A stretch of 33,064 nt of DNA from CAYVZU01 sp964455935 (lineage in GTDB: Bacteria > Fibrobacterota > CAYVZU01). The translations under genes and the position numbers were made by a program. Shown here piece by piece: positions 22,547 to 30,194 of this stretch; the first letter of the stretch is position 1; every line of letters begins with the position of its first letter. Location of the stretch: positions 1-33,064 of the forward strand of contig CAYVZU010000030.1 of NCBI GenBank assembly GCA_964455935.1. The letters run 5' to 3'. The notes beneath the pieces were generated by a model, which ran no database searches, had not been told where the DNA came from, and saw only the letters and a program-made list of their open reading frames with translations.

Positions 22547-23624
22547 TCATGCGCAATGCGCAACGCCGGACCGCGCGGGGCTGGCTCTTTTGCTGGCCTT
22601 TGGCATTGCCGCCAATCTTGTTGAGCTCGCCATTCCCCGTATACCGCTCCTTCCCTGGCTTCGATTGGGACTGGCCCAGGTTTTCACGCTTGCCGTGATC
22701 GTTCTCTATTCCCCAATGGAAGGCGTTCGATTCTCAGTCCTTCGGACGGTTGTTGCCGGTTTTCTCTCCGGGATGCCCCTCACCTCGTTTCTATTCAGCG
22801 GCTTGGCAGGCATTGCGTCGGCCGGGGTCATGGGCGCTCTCTGGTATGGTTGGGGGAAGAGAGGCCTTCTTGGCGTAGTCGGGATCTCCGTGGTGGGCGC
22901 CGCCATTCACAATCTTGCGCAAATCGCAATTGCCTACGGCCTTTTTGTGCGGAGCAGCGCCTTTCTGTGGCAACTGCCATGGGCGCTTCTCTTCTCGTTG
23001 GTTTCGGGCGGCGTTGTGGGTTTGCTCGCGATGCCTGTTCTGCGCTCGTTCAACGGCACACGGGCCATCGCGATCAGTTCCCCGCCATTGGCATCCGTCC
23101 GGTTTTCGACCAGTCGGAAAATTCTTTTTGGCGCGCTGTTTCTCTCCTTTGCGGGCGCATTCCTCGTGAATCACTGGGCTGGTCTTCTTGGGCTCTTTGG
23201 CCTTTTAACCCCGTTGTTGATTAATTTGCGGGTGTCGCTCAAAGAATGCTGCCGCGCCGCCTTGCGCTTCTGGGGACTTTTCTTTTGGATCGTTCTTACC
23301 GCCCTGGTTTTCACGCCCGGCCAATACCTGGTCCCGCCCATCACGCTGGAAGGACTCAATCTGGGCATTGTCCTGTCCCTTCGCCTCTTTTTCTGCATTC
23401 TGATTTCGATTGTCCTGCAAAAGACCGGCGGCATGCAGTGGGCCCTTTCCGCCCTGTGCAGGAGAACCGGGGGCGACAGCCTGGAAATCATGAACCAGGC
23501 CATGGCCGCGCTCCCCGTGCTGGCCGCCATAGCCAAACGCATGCGCTGGCGCTTGTTTGCGGAATTTGACAGGGCTGTCGAGGAGTCGCTGGCTGCGTTA
23601 AAGGCTCGGTCGGATTCGGTTTAG
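22530..23624 (+). CDS. Gx-type S-component fused to ECF-transporter T-component (CbiQ-like)
   Basis: The 364-residue, highly hydrophobic protein appears to be a two-part fusion. Residues 15-175 match the Gx transporter family, once annotated heptaprenyl diphosphate synthase component I, with IPLLPWLRLGLAQVFTLAVIVLYSP, SVLRTVVAGFLSG and GAAIHNLAQ. Residues 195-364 resemble an ECF T-component: LLGLFGLLTPLLINL, then LGIVLSLRLFFCILISIVLQKTGG, then a long cytoplasmic helix (ALPVLAAIAKRMRWRLFAEF) where T-components contact the ATPases. The substrate is unknown. No ATPase gene is adjacent, so a shared A-component encoded elsewhere must be assumed. GGAGAAGGGG lies just ahead of the ATG, inside the NusG-II gene. 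Confidence 0.78.
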   Translation: MPKSVDHAQCATPDRAGLALLLAFGIAANLVELAIPRIPLLPWLRLGLAQVFTLAVIVLYSPMEGVRFSVLRTVVAGFLSGMPLTSFLFSGLAGIASAGVMGALWYGWGKRGLLGVVGISVVGAAIHNLAQIAIAYGLFVRSSAFLWQLPWALLFSLVSGGVVGLLAMPVLRSFNGTRAIAISSPPLASVRFSTSRKILFGALFLSFAGAFLVNHWAGLLGLFGLLTPLLINLRVSLKECCRAALRFWGLFFWIVLTALVFTPGQYLVPPITLEGLNLGIVLSLRLFFCILISIVLQKTGGMQWALSALCRRTGGDSLEIMNQAMAALPVLAAIAKRMRWRLFAEFDRAVEESLAALKARSDSV

Positions 23625-23704
23625 ATGCAGGCGCCGCACGTTCATCCGGCACATTCCCTTTTCTTAAGAAGCGGCACCCAAGGCCGCTCCCGGCCCGGCC
23701 AAAT

Positions 23705-23760
23705 AGGTGAAGATATGCCCGACTGCGCAATTCTGATGTGCGGGATCACATCTTCAACCT
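23705..23760. repeat. Imperfect inverted repeat
   Basis: AGGTGAAGATATGCCCG on the left pairs, with small bulges, with CGGGATCACATCTTCAACCT on the right; TGCGCA/TGTGCGG lies in the centre. It is about 80 bases after the ECF fusion gene and could be a structured RNA end or a decayed repeat. Confidence 0.4.
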
Positions 23761-23889
23761 AAATAAAGCAGTTTCCCGCGTCGAAAAGCGGCAATCTCTT
23801 ACCCCATCTCGATGTAAATGGCCGTCCAGGCAGTCCCCTTTTGAGCGCCCGCATTGCTCGCGTGGACTTGGGCCATCCCTGGCCTCCGG

Positions 23890-24000
23890 CTCAGAAAATC
23901 TCGCCATATCTATTGGGTGATATGCCTGCGTTTTGTTCGTGCCCGCTTTCCAGGCGGGCACCCTTTCGGGCTCGCCTTCAGCAAGTGTTCTGCGTCCGTC
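23890..24000. repeat. Possible decayed third copy of the transposon-like repeat
   Basis: GCCATATC...GATATGCCTGC followed by CACCCTTTCGGGC and TCCTGGCCTTCGA parallels GGCGTATC...GATACGCCTGC, CACCTTTCGGGC and TCCTGGCCTCCGA in the copy at 3161-3399. The terminal inverted repeats are not recognisable, so the limits are approximate. Confidence 0.4.
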
Positions 24001-24185
24001 CTGGCCTTCGAATCAAGCCGACCCATCCTCCGCAGAAGCTCTGCTTCGGAGGGAGGATCTGGGGCAAGATCCTACCACTCTTCATCCATGGTTCAACTCC
24101 GGTATTTAGGTTCAATAGAACACTCACCTTCGATAATTTGCGGGACCCGGCGCTTGGGAGGGCGAAAAGGCTTCGGAAATCCTGT

Positions 24186-24212
24186 TTGCTCTCTAATATT
24201 TTGGGATATAAT
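24186..24212 (+). promoter_or_regulatory. Candidate promoter for the exopolysaccharide operon
   Basis: A perfect TATAAT lies at 24207-24212. The best -35 is TTGCTC (24186-24191), a weak match with 15-base spacing. If it is used, the leader before the synthase gene would be about 135 bases. I see no known riboswitch in that leader. Confidence 0.35.
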
Positions 24213-24355
24213 AAGTTATGAGCACAACAGCCTAGGGGCTATAATTCAGGTGGAACATTTTGTACCGAACATTAAAATTCGCTATTGGGATTTGGAATCA
24301 ATTTTTGCGATTAAGACCTGGTATTGAACTTGCTTTATTAACCGTATTAACTTGA

Positions 24356-25864
24356 ATGGAGCTCTCCACCCCAGCCATGCACTTGCTGTTTCGAATCGTC
24401 GAGAAACTGTTTCTCCTTTACTTTGCCACGTATCTTCTGATGGACATTGTCATGTTTGTCTACGCCTTGATCGTATTCAGGCGCCGAAATTCGGAACCGC
24501 TTCCTGACAGTGCATTCGCCGGCCATTCAGTCTCCATCATTGTCCCCGGTTTCAATGAAGAAGTCACCGCCGTCCACTGTCTCAAACAGCTCCTGCTGCT
24601 CGACTACCCCGATTACGATCTGATTTTTGTGAATGACGGCTCCACCGATTCCACTCTTGCCTCTTTGCAGCGGTCATTCCAACTCAGGGCGGTTTCGCCC
24701 GCCGCACAGAACGGACCCTCAAGGCTCATTCTGACAAAAGGTGTGCGGGGGGTCTTTTCCACGCCCGACCATCGCCTCACCGTGATTGACAAGGCGAACG
24801 GCGGAAAAGCGGACAGCATCAATGCAGGCATCAACCATTCGACCAAACGCTACATCTGTACCATCGATGCGGATTCCATCCTCGACCCCACATCCCTGAA
24901 ATCAGTTCTCGTTCCGATGATCAATTCCCCGGAAACCTTTGTGGCCGGGGGGCAGTTGGCCGCCGCCAACGACGTGCGGCTGGACGGAAAGTGTCTGCGT
25001 TCCGGCAAGATGCCACGCAACATCTGGGTTTTATGGCAGATCATCGAATACGTGAAGTCGTTCATGGTGGCGAAAATCGGGCTCAGCAGAACCGGCGCCC
25101 TTTTGATCATGTCGGGCGCATTCTCCTTATACAGGAAAAGCGACCTGTTGGCGGTGGGGGGATTTCTGACCCGGCACAACAATCATGCCTACCTTAAGCA
25201 GACAGTAGGAATCGGCCACCAGACTGTTTGTGAAGACATGGAAATTGTGGTGCGACTATGGCGATACTATCGGGGACAGGGCCGCCGGGCACGGGCATCT
25301 TTTATCCCCAACCCGGTCTGCTGGACCGAGGTGCCGGAGAAACCGGCCAACCTCTTCCGCCAGCGAACGCGGTGGCACCTTGGCCTTGTCGAGACGTTGA
25401 AAATTCACCGCGATATGATCTTCGAGCCGCGCTTCGGCGCCACGGGAATGCTAGCCCTTCCCTATTATTTTCTGTTTGAACTGCTCTCGCCGGTCGTGAA
25501 ATTGATGGCCGCCGCATACCTGGCGATCGCCATCGCGGCGGGATGCTACAACGGCGTCTTTATCGGCTTGCTCGTGCTGAGCGTACTGCTGCTGACCGCG
25601 ATCCTGACTAGTACCATTTCGGTCACCATAGAATTATGGAGCCGGCGGCAGATCGGTTCAAACCGCCAGGCCCTGCGCTACCAGGGAACCGGCGAGTGGG
25701 TACGGCTGATCGGATACAGCATCGTCGGAGATTTCTTCTACGGTTTTTTCAAAACCGCCGCCCAGATCAAGGGCCTGTTCGATTTCGCGCGGAAGAAAAG
25801 TGCATGGAACAAATTTGAACGGAAAGGATTTATCCAAGCATGGGAACAATCTCAGCATTCCTGA
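24356..25864 (+). CDS. Processive family 2 glycosyltransferase (exopolysaccharide synthase)
   Basis: The 502-residue inner-membrane synthase has two N-terminal hydrophobic stretches (about 8-40), a cytoplasmic GT-A domain and three or more C-terminal helices (370-430). Catalytic motifs of processive beta-glycan synthases are all present: Asp94 in VNDGSTD, Asp171/Asp173 in IDADS, Glu293/Asp294 in CEDMEI and Gln336-Arg339-Trp340 in QRTRW. It resembles PgaC/IcaA, hyaluronan and cellulose synthases; the polymer is not predictable from this. There is no PilZ domain, so direct c-di-GMP control through this chain is unlikely. The ATG at 24356 has no clear ribosome site, and an ATG at 24374 is an alternative. 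The 3' end overlaps the exporter gene by 25 bases. Confidence 0.92.
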   Translation: MELSTPAMHLLFRIVEKLFLLYFATYLLMDIVMFVYALIVFRRRNSEPLPDSAFAGHSVSIIVPGFNEEVTAVHCLKQLLLLDYPDYDLIFVNDGSTDSTLASLQRSFQLRAVSPAAQNGPSRLILTKGVRGVFSTPDHRLTVIDKANGGKADSINAGINHSTKRYICTIDADSILDPTSLKSVLVPMINSPETFVAGGQLAAANDVRLDGKCLRSGKMPRNIWVLWQIIEYVKSFMVAKIGLSRTGALLIMSGAFSLYRKSDLLAVGGFLTRHNNHAYLKQTVGIGHQTVCEDMEIVVRLWRYYRGQGRRARASFIPNPVCWTEVPEKPANLFRQRTRWHLGLVETLKIHRDMIFEPRFGATGMLALPYYFLFELLSPVVKLMAAAYLAIAIAAGCYNGVFIGLLVLSVLLLTAILTSTISVTIELWSRRQIGSNRQALRYQGTGEWVRLIGYSIVGDFFYGFFKTAAQIKGLFDFARKKSAWNKFERKGFIQAWEQSQHS

Positions 25865-27201
25865 CACGACACGTCTCGCTTTGGCTGATTGTTGCGGCGC
25901 TGGCCGTACCATCCGCAATGGGGCAATCCCTCAAAGACTCCGGCGACAGCGCGCGCGCCCGTGGCGACTTTGAACAGGCCGAAGAGCTCTACCATGCCGC
26001 GCTGGCCAGGGGAAAAGGCAACCAGGAGATCCTTCTGGCGCTGGCAGCCGTACTCGGCTACCAGGGCCATCTGGACGAAGCTGAAAACCGGTACGATCTT
26101 CTGCTGAAACTGAATCCCGCCAGCGTGGATGCCCTCTGCGGAAAAGCCCGCATCGCGTGGTTCGGAAACCGGCCCTTTGCCGCCCACACCCTATATAGGA
26201 AAGTCCTTGCCGTTGACCCTGGCAACGAGGAGGCCCTGTCACAAATTGCAAAAATCCGCGGCCTGAACGGCGTTCACGGTGCCCTCTCGGCCAAACTGAT
26301 CGAAGAAACCGAAAACAGAACATCCTACACCGCCACAGTCCTTCCCCTCTCGGAGCTGCGCATCTCCAAGCGGGTGACCGATCTGCTGGAACTGCAGGCC
26401 GGCGTGCTGCTGGACAAATCGCAGAAACGCTATCGCATTGCCGATCAGGGTGTGGACGACCTGCTGGAATCCAGGTTTTTCGGCAACGTTTTCATGCGCA
26501 CCATCTTCTTTCACAAAAAGCAGACGCTGTTCGTTCACTGCGGGTTCAGCCCCAGCGACTCGCTGCTCAGCGGATTCACGGTCGCCTATACCCCGCCACT
26601 CCTAAATTTGGCGATGATGAATATTACCAACACCCTTGAAGCCGGTTACGATTACTTTTATTACTGGTCCGCGGCCGGCAAGGACTTCCTGAGTGATAAC
26701 CTGCGCGTCACCATCAAGAACTGGGAGGTGTTCCTGCGTTTACATGGGGCGCAGGTTAGGTCGCAAGCGGTGTTTCATCTTGGGGCAAGCGCCGCCGACA
26801 CGCTGTGGACCATTCAAAAAAACACGCAATTCGCCACGCGGGAAGCCTTGCAGTACAAGGTCCCGATATCCACGGAACTGCGCATGTTTGTCGCTCACGA
26901 ATACAGCGACTATTTTCATCGTTCAACCCTCTATTACGCGCCGCACAGAAGGAATGTGGAATCGATCGGCACCGATCTCGCCGGTAAAGCCGGCTTCTTC
27001 GATTACGCTTTAAACGCAGAGGGAGGGTACGATCACGGCGGAATCGAAGCGGACGGTTCCCGATCCCCAGCGGATTTCTTCGGAAGCGGTTCGCTGGAAC
27101 TGGGCCTTTCCTGGAAACAGGCCAAACTGTCCGCCCGCGGACGCCTCTTTCAGAACCCACGCTACCAAGCCACGGTGTACGGCCTTTTCCTGACCTGGTA
27201 A
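25840..27201 (+). CDS. TPR plus beta-barrel outer-membrane exporter (PgaA/BcsC-like in design)
   Basis: The 453-residue protein has a signal peptide (FLTRHVSLWLIVAALAVPSAMG) and about three TPR units at 30-140 (GDFEQAEELYHAALARG, GHLDEAENRYDLLLKLNP, FAAHTLYRKVLAVDPGNEEAL). A beta-barrel region fills 150-453 and ends in the aromatic YGLFLTW, typical of outer-membrane proteins. This is a short version of the PgaA/BcsC/AlgK-AlgE scheme, in which TPRs guide the glycan and the barrel exports it. The start lies inside the synthase gene (25-base overlap), so synthase and exporter are coupled. The YaiO/PelB-like families are alternatives for the barrel; I infer the role mainly from context. Confidence 0.78.
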   Translation: MGTISAFLTRHVSLWLIVAALAVPSAMGQSLKDSGDSARARGDFEQAEELYHAALARGKGNQEILLALAAVLGYQGHLDEAENRYDLLLKLNPASVDALCGKARIAWFGNRPFAAHTLYRKVLAVDPGNEEALSQIAKIRGLNGVHGALSAKLIEETENRTSYTATVLPLSELRISKRVTDLLELQAGVLLDKSQKRYRIADQGVDDLLESRFFGNVFMRTIFFHKKQTLFVHCGFSPSDSLLSGFTVAYTPPLLNLAMMNITNTLEAGYDYFYYWSAAGKDFLSDNLRVTIKNWEVFLRLHGAQVRSQAVFHLGASAADTLWTIQKNTQFATREALQYKVPISTELRMFVAHEYSDYFHRSTLYYAPHRRNVESIGTDLAGKAGFFDYALNAEGGYDHGGIEADGSRSPADFFGSGSLELGLSWKQAKLSARGRLFQNPRYQATVYGLFLTW

Positions 27202-27213
27202 TTTCCACATCGC

Positions 27214-28980
27214 ATGAACCTGAAATACGCGATCATTCTGCTCATTGGCGTCGCCCTGGCCGGCGTGGTCGCGCTGATGCTGCGCATTGAAAACGCAATA
27301 ACCGTTCCCGGCGGCATCAGCACCGTCGTGGTCACCGCGCCATCCGAATCCATAGACCATCTCGGCGGACTGACCCCTGACGATTTGCAGGCCGCCATAG
27401 CCCAGGCCCGGCATTGGTTTCGCACCGGAACAACCTACTTCGAGATCGCCGGCGCGCGCGCCGACTCAACCTCATGGGCTCCAATCTTTCTCAAGGGCGT
27501 GAACCTGGGCGTCTCGCTTCCGGGTAAATTCCCCACGGAATTCTCCATGACCTTCGACCAGTATTACGCCTGGCTCGATCTGATCAGCAGGATGAATGCC
27601 AACACCGTGCGCCTCTACACCATTCTCCCGCCGGCGTTTTACGAGGCCTTTGCGCAATTCAATCTCGACCATCATAGCCGCCGGCTGTTTCTCCTTCAAG
27701 GCGTGTGGGCAAACGAACCGGCCGACGGCCGCTACACCCATTCGGTCTACACCGCCGCCTTCCAGGAAGAGATCGTTCGCGCGATTGACATTTTGCACGG
27801 ACGTGCCGACCTCCCGGAAAAACGGGGCAGCGCACACGGCGTCTACAGCCGCGATATCTCGCCCTTCGTCGCAGGTATCATTCTGGGATGTGAGTGGGAA
27901 CCCTACAACGTCCATAAAACCAACCTGCACCGCCCCGACAGTTCGTACAGGGGCCATTTCATCTCGACCTTCCGGGCAAACGCCATGGAGGTTTGGCTCG
28001 CGAAAATGCTGGATTTCGCGGCGACCTACGAAACCTGGCGCTATCGGAGCCAAACGCCTCTTTCCTTCATCAACTGGCAGGCGGCCGACCCGATGTTTCA
28101 TTCGACGGAATACGTCTCCCACGCGGGCGGCTTCGACTTCGACGGAGAATCGCTTGACTACAATAAATTCCATGCTGCGCCGTCGCTTCGGGCGGGGCTG
28201 TTCGCCTCGTATCACGCCTATCCCTATTTCCCGGACTTTGTGCACAGGGAGCCAAAGTATCAGGTCTTCCGCGACAGCAGTGGAAGGGTTGACAATTTCC
28301 GCTCCTACCTGGCCGACCTGAGGGCGCATCAGGGCGGCATTCCCCTTTTGATATCGGAATACGGACTGTCATCCAGCCGGGGCAACTCACGCGCAAACCC
28401 GTTTGGCTTTCACCAGGGCGGCCACTGCGAGCACGAACATGCACAGCTTTCGCGCACGCTGACGGAGGACATTCACCAGACCGGGTGCGCCGGGGCCATC
28501 TTCTTCGAGTGGAGCGACGAATGGTTTAAAAACAATTGGCTGGTGCAGCGCTATGAAATGCCGCAGGACCGGCGCATATTCTGGCATAACATGGAGAATC
28601 CGGAACAGAATTACGGAATTCTGGCCGTTGAAGTACCCGGCAAAAAGCTCGACGGCAACCTGGATGACTGGACGCGCCCACTTACATCGACCCGCGCCGG
28701 CATAATAGCCGATCACGATGCGGCCTACTTCTATCTGGCTGCGCAGCTGCCCGGCTTCGATTTTGCGCACCATACGCTCTATGTCGCCCTGGACACGTAC
28801 AGACCCCGAATCGGCGCCCACCGGCTGCCCGGCTTGCCCGCCCCCGTGCTGCAGGGAATCGAGTTTTTGCTGCGATTCTCCGGCATCGATTCGGCGGAAA
28901 TTCTTGTTGACGCGCCTTATCAGCCATCGCCACCAAAGACAATTCCAACGGGCTCTTTGTCTCGCAGAGATTGCCGCTGA
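27214..28980 (+). pseudogene. Glycoside-hydrolase-like protein, 5' part of a frameshifted gene
   Basis: The 588-codon frame has an N-terminal membrane segment (about 5-23) and then a clan GH-A-like TIM barrel (about 90-470): FLKGVNLGVSLPGKFP, MNANTVRLYTI, an acid/base candidate at Glu229 (GCEWEP; Glu227 is also possible) and a nucleophile candidate at Glu382 (LLISEYG). A carbohydrate-binding-like beta domain starts near 475 (LDGNLDDWTRP). The frame ends abruptly at 28980, mid-domain, in non-family sequence (IPTGSLSRRD). The domain continues in the -1 frame (DNSNGLFVSQRLPLNSG). The break lies between 28911 and 28980. It may be a real mutation, a sequencing error or, less likely, recoding; I see no classical slippery heptamer. 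Its operon position suggests trimming of the exported polymer. Confidence 0.72.
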
Positions 28981-30194
28981 ATAGTGGGGTGGAAACCGTT
29001 CATGGCCTGCGCTGCGATAGTGTCTTCAGCGAGCGCGGCATTCTCCGCCACGGGCTCAACACCTCGCCCCATACCTCGAACTCCGACTGGTACTGGAATC
29101 CCAAGACCCGGATTGTCGAGGTGCGTGTGCCCTGGCAGCTGATCAATGTCAGCGATCCCTCAAGCCGCTGTGTGGTCCATATCGATACGGCTGAACCCGC
29201 CAACCCCGGATACACGAAAACCGACGGGTTCACGTTCTTTGCCTACCAGGTGGACAAAAAAGGGAGGTTTTTGGCAAAGATTCCGGATGGGAAACCGGTG
29301 TCGTATACTTGGCAACCCTGGGAGGAGACCCCCTATCGTTTCCGGCCCAAAGCCATCTACGGCATGTTCCATAAACTGTTTGCGCAACTGGATCCCTTGC
29401 CCGCCCCAAAGCGTGCGCGGGAGGCGGAGACCTGCGCCATGGCCCCGTACAAGAACAACTGCCACGGCGCCGTTTCGATTCGTCTGGGCGATGCCCACTA
29501 TTCTCAAATTGAACTCGCCCTGCCGCTGTTGAACGAATTTCGTTTCCAGGCCACGGTATCGGTTCCGCCGGTCAGCCTGTTGCATCCGTCAACGTTTGTC
29601 GACGATTCCGCAGGCACGCCCTCCCATCGATTTGGGCTGTCCCAGGTTGAGGAATTGAGAAAAATGCGTCACCGCATCGTGGTGGATTTCAAGGCCCTGC
29701 AATACCCGGCCGTCCCGGACTCGCTTGTTGCCATGAAAAACCCGGATGCATCGTCCACCCATGAACTGGCGGACCTGCTCGATGCCGCCCGCAACCGCTG
29801 GACCGTTCTCCTTTACCACGAATTTCAGCCGCCGCAAAACGGCCGGACCCTTCGCACGGAAGGCCGGGTAAGCTCTGACCTTTTCCGTCGCCACCTGCGC
29901 ATCATCCGCAACAGCGGCATGTGGGTTGCCCCCGAAGAGGATATCGCGGAGTACCTGGCTTTCCGGCACCAGGCCGCCGTAACTTTGGAAAAACCCTCTC
30001 CTGTTCGCCGGGTGATCACCGTGTGCAGCCGGCGGCCGTCTGCAACGCCGGTCACCGTGATCTGGAAAACCCCCTTCGGGGCTGCACGGGTGAGCGGAAG
30101 CGCTTGCGATGGAACCGTTGTCGTACGCGACGGAACGCTCCTTCTGGAGGCCATACCCAACAAACCCATCACCATTGAGGTTCTGGTCCCATGA
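28911..30194 (+). pseudogene. Carbohydrate-binding plus degenerate deacetylase-like region, 3' part of the frameshifted gene
   Basis: The frame is open from just after a stop at 28908, and TTG 28971 is the first start-like codon, without a ribosome site. Residues up to about 28971+390 bases finish the carbohydrate-binding-like domain (DWYWNPKTRIVEVRVPW is typical of CBM9-like folds). The remainder (29458-30194) has the outline of a NodB polysaccharide deacetylase: GAVSIRLGDAHYSQIELALPLL for motif 1, LLYHEF near motif 5, and SDLFRRHLRIIRNSGMWVAPEEDIAEYLAFR. The usual DD is GD, and the HxxxH zinc pair has no clear match, so catalysis is doubtful. The end overlaps the next gene by four bases (ATGA). 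Confidence 0.68.

Larger units (their letters stand above)
23625..24355. other. 731-base intergenic region ahead of the exopolysaccharide operon
   Basis: I find no convincing gene. Two overlapping open frames (23841-24221 and 23854-24327) have no family features and run through repeat-like DNA. The region holds an imperfect inverted repeat (23705-23760), a decayed relative of the transposon-like repeat (about 23890-24000), a CCTCCG/CGGAGG hairpin near 24031-24056 and a candidate promoter at 24186-24212. The last 140 bases are AT-rich compared with the flanks and probably form the leader of the operon. Confidence 0.6.

Noticed and set aside
23841..24327. Two overlapping plus-strand frames ahead of the exopolysaccharide operon
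   Set aside because: They run through repeat-like DNA in two frames and have no ribosome site or recognisable protein features.
24220..24355. Possible riboswitch or c-di-GMP aptamer in the operon leader
   Set aside because: I could not find the conserved cores of the c-di-GMP classes or any other known aptamer; only AT-rich sequence is seen.
28920..28945. Programmed -1 frameshift as the explanation for the split glycosidase gene
   Set aside because: There is no X-XXY-YYZ slippery heptamer in the overlap and no clear downstream stem, so mutation or sequencing error is more likely.
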